A program made the translations under genes and the position numbers. Positions 1-12,000 of a stretch of DNA of 64,000 bases are shown in pieces. Below the pieces are notes generated by a model. It was not told the DNA's origin, made no database searches, and saw only the letters and a list, made by a program, of their open reading frames with translations. How positions within the stretch are numbered: the stretch's first letter is position 1; the number at the start of each line of letters is the position of its first letter. The DNA is from Nocardia cyriacigeorgica (GTDB taxonomy: Bacteria; Actinomycetota; Actinomycetes; Mycobacteriales; Mycobacteriaceae): positions 1 through 64,000 of the forward strand of contig NZ_JAAGUY010000005.1 in the NCBI RefSeq assembly GCF_010868145.1, read 5' to 3'.

Positions 1-3000
1 GGTGTCGCCGGAGGGCTGCGGGGTGGGGTCCGGGTCGTCACCGGGGCGCCAGGAGCCGTCCGGGTTGCGGGGTTGCTGCGGGTCGGGATGCGGGCCGGGA
101 GTGGCGTTGTGGACATCGTTCGCCAGTTCGGCCAGGTGGCGGATATCGGCGGCGCGCTGATGGATCTCCGCACGCAACGTGGCCTGCACCTCGGCGAGCT
201 GCGCGGGCTTCAGGCGTTCGTGCAGATCCAGGCGCCCGTCGCGGAACTTCTGGTACGCCTCGTCCCAGGCGTCGTCGCTCGCGTCGGTGATATCGACGCC
301 GAGGATGCGCAGGTAGTCGCGGCTGGGTCGACGTGTGGGGTTGTCCGGGACCTGGCCGCTGCCTAGCGGGGCGAAAAGCCCGGTGTCGCCGAGGATGTCG
401 AGTAGGAAGGCGAGCGAGGACGGGTCGTGGACGGGGAGTTCGCTGCCGCCTACGCGCGGATCGGCGCTCGGATCACGTTGCAGGTCGCGGGTGAAGGGGT
501 CGACGTCGCCGAGCGCGTGCACGAAATCGGTCAGCGCGTCGACGACCGCGGGATGGTCGGCCATCGAGTAGACCATGGCGTTGATCGCCCGTCGCATCCC
601 CGCGGGATCGAGGGTGTCCGGGTCCGGCAGCAGCTCGCTCAGGTCGCGAGTGAAGCTCGACCCGTACAGGCCCTCCGGTGGGACGCCGAGTCGCTGGGCG
701 AGGCGCTGCACCGCCGCGTTCACCGCGGCCTTGTCCAGTTCGCGCAGGACCTCGGCGTAGTCCGCCAGGTCCGCCAACTGCTGGAGTCCGCGCTCGTTCG
801 AATTGTCGGGGTCGGCGATGATCTGCGCGACCAGCTCGGGCGACAGCGCGGGTCGATCGATCTCCAGCCGGTTCACCAGATGCCCGAGCACGTTGTCCAG
901 CGCGTGATAGCGGTCGATCGCATCGGCGCTGCGGGTGGCGTCGAGCAGGCCTTCGATCTGCGTGGCGCGCAGCAGGTTGTCCTGCCACAGCTTGGCGAGC
1001 TCGTCTGCCCACTGCCGAGGACTCAGCGAATCGGGGTCGCTGATACCGAGCTGGCCGGCCAGCGCATTGCGTTCGGCGCGAGAGGTTTCGGCGCTGCGCG
1101 AGCTCGTGCCTTCGTCGGTGCCACTGTCGGAGGCAGGGTCGGATGAGCGCTCGGCTCGGCCTGGTGTCCGATCGGTGTCGCCAGGCGTGCGATCGGCATC
1201 ACCGGGCCTCCCGTTGGTCTCGTCAGGTGTCCCGGGCGCCCCTTCGCCGGGCACCGGATCAGGAACCACATGCCATTGCCCACCCGGCTCGCGCACCATC
1301 GTTACCGCGACCGGGCGGCCGTCGATATCCCCACGGAACTGCCGGATCTCCGGGGTGTCGAGCTGAACGATGTGGACGATGCCGTCCCGGTCCAGGAAGG
1401 CGCCGTGGAACTCGACTTCGACTTCGCCACGGCCGATCCGTCCGGCCAGGTCGTGGTCGCGGGCCAGCTCACCGGCGATGGCCGCCTCGTGTTCGCCCCT
1501 GCCGTTGACCACGATGATGCGTGGCGGCTCACCCGGCACCCGCACCACCCGGTCGGCGGAATCGGCGGCGAGGAAATCACGGACCCGATCAGAGAATTCA
1601 CCGACCAAATCGACACGTGCGGACAATTCATCGCGCAATTCGGCGATGGTCTCGTCCAGTCGCTTCGGCGGCGACAGCTCGTCGATGCCGACGCCGAGCA
1701 GTTGCGCCCAGACACCACGCTCGTCGCGAAGCTGCTCGCGCCGCAATGCGTCCTGGAAGTGCAGGCTGTTGCCCTTGTCCCGCTCCTGCGGCACCTCAGG
1801 ACCCCAGTCCAGGCCCGGTTCGCCGCCGTTGTTGACGCCTTCCCATTCCAGTATCTCGGTGCGTTCACCGCGGGCACGTGCCCGATCGATCAGTGCGCGG
1901 CCGAGCGGATCCTCATCGAAGAAGCTGGTGGATTCGCCGTACGGGACCGCGGCGTTTTCGGCGTTGTAGCGGCGGGAAGCGGCGTAGAGGCCTTCGATGG
2001 CACCGGCGCGGCGCAGGAACGCGTACCGTGCGTCGGCGACTGCCCGACGCAGGGTCTCCGGTTCCAAATCCGGCAGGCGCATGCCGAGCAGACCGGCCAA
2101 GCGACGTAGTTCGGCGGCATCAGCCGCGCGCATCCGAAGGCTATCGGCGAGGTCGCGCGCCCAATCCGGCAGTGGTTCACCGTCTTCGAGCTCCCCCGCT
2201 CGGGCGGCTGGTTCGCCGGGTGGCAGTTCCGCACGGATCGGTGGTTCGCCACCGGCGAGCCCGGCCAGCTCGAGATCCGCCTGAATTGCGCGTAGCTCCC
2301 GCTGATCCACCTCGTCGATCCACGGCGCGTACTCGTCGCCGTCCGGGGTGAAAATCGGTGCCACATCGCCGGAGCGCGTTGGCAGTCGACCGGTGAAGTA
2401 CCGCGCGAACGGTAGGTACTCCCGGCTCTTCCACATCGTGACGCCCTCTTTGAGAATGCGGGCCGGATTGAACTTGGTGGTCAGCTCCTCGGTCGGCGAA
2501 CCACCGGGAGTCGCAGCCGGTTTGGTGCTGGTCAGGTCGATCGGGAGGTAGCCGTGGCCGAGGAACGACTGGCCCGCGCCGTCGACGCCGGAACCGGACG
2601 GATACTTCGGATTCGCGCCGCCGTACCCACCGCGCAGGGCGTCCCACACGCGACGCAACCAGGACTTCTTCTTCTCGATCGCCTTCGGCTCTTGCCGCTC
2701 GGGTCGCTCGACCGCCGGACGTAGGCGCTCCGGTGCCTCGACTCGCCAACCACCGTTGCCGTCGTCGACCAGGCGGACCGGGACCCGATCACCGTCGACG
2801 GTGATGGTGTAGCGGCGCCCGCCCGTCTCGCCGGACTGTTCCTGCCGGTCCGCAAGGACCGCATCGGCCAGATCATTGATATCGGCGATGCGGCGCAGCA
2901 CGTCGCCGCGGAGCCGGTCGACCGTCTGGTCGGGCCGATCGGTGAGGTCACCGAGATCGACGTCCAGGCAGCCGGCCCACCGGTCCCGTTCTGCCGTGGT

Positions 3001-6000
3001 AGCGGCAACGCCATCGGGGTCCGTGACGGTATCGAGCCGGGCGACGGCATCGGCGAGGGCCTCGACGACCGCCGCCCGCACCAGGTTGCGGTACTGCTCG
3101 GCGGTGACGGTGCCTGCCAGCCGCGCGGTGTCGAGATCGTCGGCGCCGAGGCCGTACTTGCGGGCCAGCTCGGTAGCGACCTCGGCGATCGGATTGACCT
3201 CTGGCATCAGCACATTGCCGCTGCGCGGGACACTCTCGCCCACCGGATCGGGTGCTGGGGCGGGTGGGGCCTGCCCCTCCGGCGGGAACCACAGGCCGGG
3301 CTGGTCGGGTGCCGGATACGTGAAGTCCGCGGGGTACCGCATAGGACGCAGCGGGCCCGCGTCCGGATTCAGCGCCGCGTCGAGGAACCCGTGCACCAGC
3401 GCCAGCTCGGCCAGTTCGGCCAGCGCACCCAGCGGATCGGGATGCCGCGTCAGCCGCTCCCCCAACCCGAGCAGCTCCGCCAACCGAGCGACATGCGCCC
3501 GATCCCGATCCGACAGTGGCACCGGATCGGCCTGATTCCGCAGCGCGACCTCCCGCAGGAAATCCACCACATCGGCGAACGGCCGATCGCCCCACATCCG
3601 TTCGGGTGCGCCATGATCGGTGCCCCCATCGATGTTCGGCACTTCCGGTGTCGGGGATCCCGATTCCGGATCTCCGGGCGGTGGCCGGTTCGACTCCGCG
3701 GCCTGGTGCGCCGTTGGCGGATGGGAAGGCTGGGGCGGGATCGGTGGTCCCACTGGCTGCGGCGGAGTCGACGCCGGGTCCTGAGGCGGCTCCGCGCCGT
3801 TCGGCGACTGCGGTTGACGTGGCGGCATGCCCGGTTCGCCGGGCGCGGAGCCCGGGCCCTCGGGGGACTCGGGCCCGTCCGGGTCCTCCGGGGATTCGGA
3901 CGGCGAATCCGGGTCCTCGGGTAGCGGGTGGATCGCGGTATCGCGCAACCACTTGACGCGTTCCTCGGCCATGCGGGCGGACCATTCGGCCTGGTCGGCG
4001 TGGATGCCTGCCCACCGGTCGTCGGGGTGGGCGTCGGCTTGGGCGCGCAGGAAGGCAGCGTGTTCCGCCGCCATTCTGGCCTCCCATTCGGCCTGGAGGA
4101 TTTGCTGCCGCTCGTACCACGCCGACGGGGTCCGCGCGGGCCCAACGGGTTTCGTCGGACCGCTTCCGCTACCCGCAGGATTGTCGCCGGGCAAGCCTTC
4201 ACCCGCGGAGTCCCCGGACTCACCGTCGCCCGGCTCACCGGGATCACCCGGCGAGGAGGGCGGTTTCGGCGGACCGGAGGGCGGTGGCGGACCGTCGCCC
4301 GCACCCGAAATCGGGGCGGGCGGGCTGCCCGCGGCCGTGTGCGCTGCTCGCAGCGCGCGAGCGAATTCGTCGGTGAGGCGGACGAGGTCGTTGATGCGCT
4401 GGGCACGGTCACGTACCTCATTGCGCAGGGCGGTGAGTTCGGCGGCCAGCTTCTCCGGAGTGAGTCCCTCGTGCTTCTCGATCCGGCCGTCGCGATAGGC
4501 CTCGTACACCTTGCGGAAGGTGGCGTCGTCGGCATCGGCGATATCGACGCCGACGATGCGCGCCCAATCCCGGTTGGCCGTCGGTCGCCGTGCCGGATCG
4601 TCGCTTGGCATCGGTCCGCTATCGGGACGACGTGCCGCGTCGGCGACCGCGCGCGCGAAATCGTCGGCCCCGCAAGTACGCACCGCGTCGGCAATGATCT
4701 CACGCAGCGCGGTCATGGCGTCCCGATCGTGCATCGGGAATCTGCCGTCGATAACCCGTGGATCGGCACCGGTGTCACCGCGCGCCACACCGGCATACGG
4801 ATCGACATTCAGCAGGGCGTTCGCGTATTCGGTGAGTGCGGAGTTCACCAGATCGCGTTGCCCGGCCCGTTCCAGCGCCCGGATCAGCTTGCGGAGCTTC
4901 TTCGGCGACAGACCCGTCGGATCGACGGCGAAGACCCGCTGTCCATTCGGACCATCGACCCGCCCGGGCGGAAGCAGCGCGGCGATCGTGCGCGAGACGC
5001 CCGCCCGCTCGGCGAACTTGGCCCGGGTGAGGCGGCGGGCGGCATCGTCGGTGACGAGCCGCTCCGCCAGCCGGTTGCGTGCGGCGTCGACCGCCGTCGC
5101 ATTCACCTCACGCAGTTGTCCGGCATAGGCGGCAAGGTCCGTGAACTGCTGCGCGCGCAGGGCCCGGCGCTGGGTGGTGTCGCCGAGTGCGGCTGCCATG
5201 GTGTCGCCGGTGAGCTCGGCTTGTGGGATGCCGAGTCTGGTGGCCAGCCTGCTGCGGGCGTCGCCGACCTCATGGAAGGTCTGGATGTCGTTGGCCGAGC
5301 GGATGAAGTCGGTGAGGCCTTCGATCTGCGCGGCCCGGACCGCATTGTCGAGCTTCTGATCCGCGACGGTCTGGTTGATCATGTCCGGATGCACATCGGC
5401 CGGGCCGAGGCCGAGTTCGCGCATCACCCGGATCAAGTCGGCGAGGACCTCGTCACGTGGGCGCGGTGCGGTGGTGGCGGGGTCGTCGCCCTCGGGTGCC
5501 GAGGTGGATGGCGCGTCCGATTCGGGTACCGCACGCCAGGGGCCCTCGCCCTCGCGGACCAAGGTCACGCTGAGCTCGCGGCCGTTGACGGTCTCCTGCC
5601 GGTGCAGGACCTGCGGGGTGTCGACGGGGTCGAGGTGGGTGCGGCCGGTCCAATCGGTGCGGGCGGATCGGTAGTCGACGACCACACGACCGTCGGCGAG
5701 GTCGCGGACGAGCTGCGGGTCGGCAGCGAGCGTGTCCGCAAGTACCTGGTGCCTGCTGCGCTCTCCGTCGACGATGACCAAGCGGTCCGGACCGTCCGGC
5801 ATCGGAATGCGCACGGCTTGGTCGCCGAGCGAATCGCCGACCAGTTCACCCTGATCGGTCTCCGGGTAACGATGCCGCGCCAGGTCGGCGAATTCGGCCA
5901 CTCGATCGGAGCGCGCGACATTGGCGTCCCGCAACGCGTTCAGGGTGTCGTCCACCAGGTCGCGGGCCAGCTGACGCACGTCGAGGTCGCGCATGGCCGC

Positions 6001-9000
6001 CCAGGTGGCCAGCTCATCGCGCAGCTGATCGCGGCGCAGGGCGTGTTCGAAGAACTTACGCAGACCTTCGTCGCGGCCGAGTTCGTCGCCGTCGCCCCAT
6101 TCCGGCAGCGGGTCGGCGCCATTGCCGATCGGCACGGTGTCCAGCAGGCCGAGATGATGACCGAATGCCGCGATGATCTCGTTGCGGAAGCGCCCCATCG
6201 GGTTCTGGTCGGTGAAGCTGACCGAGCCGCCGAACGGGACGGCACGACCTGCTGGGTCGGGTTCGGCGAAACGGCTCGGTCGCGGACTGTCGTCGTTGTC
6301 GTCGAGAAGATCCTCGTCCAGGACATCGTCGGTGTCGTCATCGGGTCGCCGCGGCGGCCCATCGAGCTGGGCCGGGTCCGGACCGCGATCCAGTCCTGGC
6401 GCGCCGTCATCGGTGGTGCCGTCCCACGCTGCCCTGGTGAACGGGAGGGTCTGCTCCTCATGCAGACGCTGAGCAGCAGCGGCCAAGCCCTCGATCGCAG
6501 CGGCCGCGCGCACAACCCGGTACTGGTGCTCGTCGATGAGCTCGCGCAGTGTCCGAAGGCTCTCGTCGGGCAGTTCGACGTCGAGCAGGCGACGCGCCGC
6601 ATCGGTGAGCGATTCGCCTTCCGACGGTGGGCCTGCGGGTTCGGCCTGTTCTGTATCAGCCGGTGGTTCGTCGGCGAGGCGTTCGGCTTCCTCGGTCGTG
6701 ATGAGCTCGCGATCGAGCAGATCGTCGATAATCCTTTGCCGCTGTTCGGCATCGGCACCGGTGAACACCTCCAGGAGATCTTCGCGGGCCTGCTCGGGCG
6801 TTATCCGCTCGACGTCGAGATCCGAGATGAGCTGCTCGCGAACCTGATCCGCGTTCGCGTCGGTGAGTTCTGGTCGGTACTCCTGACCATCCGGTGTCCG
6901 CATCGGCAGGTGCTCACCCGCGGCGGCTCGCATGCGTCCGGAGAGTTCACCGAAGATCGGGATCAGCTCACGGTTCTGGACCCAGACTGGGGCCTGCTGG
7001 GCGAGCCGCAGCAGCGTCGGATCCGGCGGGCCCGCCTCGGGCGGCGCCTCGAAACGCGGTATGTCCGACGGTGGTGGAGGCGGTGTCGGCGGCGGCGGAC
7101 CGATCAGGTCCGGTGCCCCGGTGATGCCATCGCGAATGGCGGCCTGACCGGCCGAGTCCCCCACCGGAGAACCGGAGGGATACTTCGTCTGCTCTTCACG
7201 CACCGGCATCATTTCCCGGACCGCATCCCATTCGCGACGCATTCGCGACCGGGTGTCGACGGCATCGGGTTCGGTGCGCTCGTCGACCACCCGCCACCGG
7301 TTCGCACCGTCCGGGCGGACATCGACCCGCACCTGCTGACCATCGACGTCGATGGTCACCTGCGGCGGTGGATCGATCGAATCGGGATCGACCGCACCGT
7401 CGCCGTTCGAATCAAACTGCGTGTCAGATCCGTCCGGTGTGCCGGCACCGGACCGCGACAGGCGCGATGGTGGCTTCTCGCCGCCGTCTCCAGGTGGCTC
7501 GACTCCATCGGGATCGGAGGCCGACGGTGGCGGATCGGTCGGAGGTTTCTTCGCACCACCGCCCGCACCGGCTGCGGTGTCGGCGGATGCGGGATCCGAA
7601 TCGCCTGGGGATCGAGGCGAGGCGTCGATTCGATCGGCCTCGGAGACCTGTGGATCGCTTGCGCCGGAAAGGTTCTCGGCCGAACTGATCAACAGGTCCC
7701 GCAGGATGCGGGTTGGTGTGGTCGCGTTGGCGGGGCCGCCGACGACATATTCGGCGAGCGCCTCGGCCAGCGCCTCCCCGGAGCGGAGCATGCCGTCGTC
7801 GTCGAGGCTGTAACCGCTGAGCTCGCGCAACCATTCACCGAAATCACCGTTCGGGTCTTCCGCGGCCCGCCTGAGCAGTAACCCTTCGGCTTGCTGCCTG
7901 GCCGCGCCGCCACCGCCGTAGTCGAGTGCGTGGCCGTACTCGTGCACCGCGACGAAGTACACCGGCCGACGCAGAATCGTCTGGGTGAACTGGCCGTTGG
8001 CGACGCCGACGCGCGCCTGCTCACGGAATCCGTACGCGCTGGTGGCGAGGTCGTAGTTGAGGGTGATCGACTCGGAGAAGATCGCACCGGTGGTGTGGTC
8101 GATCCGGCCGGCGGTTTCGCCGAGCACACCGTAGCTGAGCTCGCCGATGCCGACCGAGCGCAGATCCACCTGCGGATGCTGTGCGTACATATCTGTGATG
8201 CCCCTGGCGAACTCGCGCACCACCTGGGCGTTGAGCCACGGTAGATCGAAGCCGAACACCTCGAAATCGGGATTACCCGTCGCCTCGCGCATCAGATCCC
8301 GCAGCCGTTCCCCCACTTCTGGCGGATCGAGGTTCGACCATTCATCCGTGCCGGTGACTCCGAGGATGTCGGCATCGAGATCGGCGATGCCGACGTCCTC
8401 GGTGGGTGGGCGCAGCTGCTCCGGACCGGATCCGGTGGACATGCGGTCCGAGTCCTCGGCATCCCCCAGCTGATCCGCATCGCCCGGTAGCGAATCCCCG
8501 CGCCTGGCATCCTCACCCCCGCGCGCGGTATCCGTCAGCAGGTCATAGGCCCGGCCCACCGCATCGTTGACGTTGCCGCGCCCATTGAGCACGACATCGA
8601 CAAAGGCTTCGGCGAGCGCCTCACCCGGATCCAGTTCGCCGGCCTTGTCGAAGCTGTAGCCGGTGAGCTGACTCCGCAGCCAGTCGTCGTAGCTGTCGAC
8701 GGTTCCCGCGCCCAGCCGGTTGTTGACGTAGAGCTCGATGAGGTCGTCGTCGAGTGCGAGTCGCGCGGCACGCCTGCCCGCGTAGTCGACCGCGTGCCCG
8801 AACTCGTGTACGGCGGCGGCGTACACCGGCCGATCCATCACCGACGGATGGAACCTGCCCGCGGCGACCCGCTCGCCCATCCACTGCCGGAACTGCTCCC
8901 CGTCCGCGGCGTAGCGGCTGCTGAGCGTGATCGAGTCGGCGCGCATCGCACCGGTGGCGGGATCGGTGAAGGGCCGGGTCAATCCGATCAGGCCGGCCGA

Positions 9001-12000
9001 CAGATCACCTATGCCGATGCGGCGCACATCGACCTGCGGGTGACGTCCGGCCATATCGACCATGGCCCTGGCGAATTCACGCGCTACGTCGGCATCCAGA
9101 TCCGGGCGGTCGAAGCCGAATACTTCCAGATCGGGGTTGTCGAGCAACTGCCTCAGCTGGTCGCGCATGCGTTCGCCGACCTCGGCCGGGGGCAGGACCG
9201 TCCACTCGTCGGCGCTCGGCCCACCGAGCGGGCCGGTATCGCGTGGCGTGTTCGACGGCGTCTGGTCCCGGTCCGCCGCAAGGGTCGCCGCATCGATCCC
9301 ACCGACCACATCGATATCGACCGGTACTCCAGACCGGTCGAGCCGGAACCTGCTCACCGTGACCTCGCCGGTCTCGGAGGTGTGCGCGAGGTGGTATTCG
9401 AATGTCAGGGTGCGGTCACGGTGGGCGCGCAGCAGTTCTTCCCTGGCGGCTGTCAGCTCGCGGCCTTCGGGGCTATCGGGATCGATGCCGCGAGCCCGCA
9501 TCTGTTCAGAAGTTTCGCTGAGTATCGCGGCCAGGTTCCGGTCGATCGCAACGGTGCGGCGCAGATATTCTGGTGAACCCTGTTGTGCACTGGCAGTTTT
9601 CGAACCACCGAGGATCGATCCGACGCCCTTGGCCTCGACCACCACAAGTTTCGGCGGATTGCCGTCTGTCCCTGGCACAAGGACCGCGATATCGACGACG
9701 TTCGCACCGTCGAAGGCACCGTCGAACGGAGTGATCTGGACCGCGCCCGGCCGCAGTGCCGGATCCATCGCGAAGGCGGTTCCGCCGAGCTCGCCGAGCA
9801 GTTTGGAGGTGGCGACCATCTGCCGGCCGAGCGTGTTGTACTTGTCGGCTCGGGTGCGCAGGTCGTGCAGATCTTTCAGTCGTTGTGCCCGATCGGCGTC
9901 CGACAGCGACTGGTCGGCCAGGATCTTGCGCTGCTGGCTTTGCATTTCGGCGCCGAGCCGTTTCGGCGCGAGATCATGGATATCGGTGATGCCGAAGGAC
10001 GCCATCGGGCCGCGCATCGCGTCCCGCTCGGCGTCCCGCTGGGTTTGCAACGCGAGCCGGTCGGCCGAGGCCCGCGCCAGCCGGTCACCGATTTCCGGGT
10101 CTGTGACCTGATAGGTCGTTTCAGGGCCCCGCTGCGCCTGGTGAAGATACCCGGCGGCGACGAGCACATCCGGAATCCATCCGTTGGGACCGCGCAGCTG
10201 AAAATTTCTGTCACGAAACGTGTTCGGCCGGTCGATCTTGTGATGCCAGGTGCCATCGGGATCGCGATACGAGTCGGTGCGATCACCTGGCCGGTGCAGG
10301 AATCCGTCGTTGCCGACGAACATGCCAGCCGGCACCGGCTCGCCGACCGGATGCGGCTGAGGCGCCGCCGGAGTCGTGTCGCCCGGCTGGCCGACCCGAT
10401 CCCCGGAATCGCCCGCGGTGCCCGCGGGAACGGTGTCACCGAGCGGTTCGACCGGAGTGGCATCCGCACCGTACAGAACGGCACGCACCTCACGGACCTC
10501 ACGCGGAAGCGTAGGCGGGAAGCCCTCGACACGACCCGCGCCCGGGTCGCGCACCATGATGGTGCCGTTCTCATTGACCAGCGCATACGCGTGCGCACCG
10601 ACCCGATAGCGGTCGGTAGCGCCCGTATAGTTGTCCACCACCAGCGCCGACGCTCCGTCGCCGAGAGCGAGCAGCCGGTCCGCGATGGCCTGGTGACCGT
10701 CGAATGGCCGCAGCCGCCCGCCTGCCGCCGCTTCGACCTCGGCCGCCGACATCCCGTCCGGGCCGATCAGACGGGTCGGCGGGGTGATCGCATCGATACC
10801 GAGCACACCCTTGAGCAGGCGCAGTGCCAGCTCTGCGCAGCGCCCGCGGCGCGAGGCGTCGCCTGCGTGGTGTGCCCCCGCATCGTCGCCGAGTTCGTAG
10901 ATGACGCCGTCGGTATCGCGGAGCGCGGCATCGGTGCGTTGGGTGCGAGGTGCCTCGCCCGTCCGGTCGGTGACCGGGGCTCCGTCACGCTGGCCGATGC
11001 GGTTGATACCGCGGTTGTCGTCGCGGCCGGGGCCGGAAGTGGAGAGATCCGGGGGCGGGATGACGAACATCGGGGCCGGTGGCGAGGTCTCGTCGTCGTC
11101 GCGGTCGGCGCGGAGGTCGGAGTCGTCGGAGTCGTCGGCTGCGCGCGGCTCGTCGGGGTCCGGCGTTCCGGTGCGGAGTTCTCCGGTGGCGGGAGTTCGG
11201 TCGTCGGATCGGTGTGCGCCCGCGTCAGCAACCGCATCCTCGCGAACACCGGCTTGAACGCCGGGCTGGTGCGTATCGCTACCGACAACCGGCCGATCAG
11301 CAGCACCCGCCCGCGGCTCTGGCGGCACGACCGGCTCGTCGCGCATCGGCCCGGTGGGGTCGGAGTCGTCGGCACGAGGTGTGGCCGGGGTGTCGACATC
11401 GCCAACCGATGCCCGGTCCGGACCTGAACCAACCGGTCCATCCCCGGAAGGCGCCCGCCCATCCACCGGCGAAACCCCGCGGGCCGGACTGGAAGAAGTC
11501 GCGCCACCGCGTGTTTCGCCGCCGGCCTGCGACTGCCCCGCAGTGGGGGCCTGGTTCTGGGGCGGCGCACCGGCCGGAGGAACCGCCAGTGCAGGCGCCG
11601 CTGCGGCCGGGATCGGCTCGCCGGTCTGGATCTCTCCGTCCGAGACTCCACCGTCACCGTCCCGCGCGGGCACGATGCCTGGGTCTCCATGGAATCCGAT
11701 GACACCGTCGTCACCGCCGCGCGACTGCGCCTGCAACCCACCGTCGGCCTGCGGGCCGTCGTTGCCCATCTGCGCGGCACCCGCGCGCGTCTCCCCGGAG
11801 CGATCGCCCACACCGTCGCCACGGGTGGCGTCACCGGCACGCCCGGAATCGCTATGGCCCTCGCCTTGGCCGCGACCACCGTCGGACGCGGTCGCACGGG
11901 TGTCGCCGCCGTCGCCGCGCCGATCACCCTCGCCGGACGACTGCCGCGAGCCGTCGTCTGTGCGGCCACCGCCGTCGCCAGGACGCGCAGGCGAGGAACG

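Noticed and set aside
3928..7881. Open plus-strand frame of about 1300 codons
   Set aside because: It lies entirely opposite the giant minus-strand gene and mirrors its codon pattern. The minus-strand translation has recognisable domains and repeats; the plus-strand one has none.
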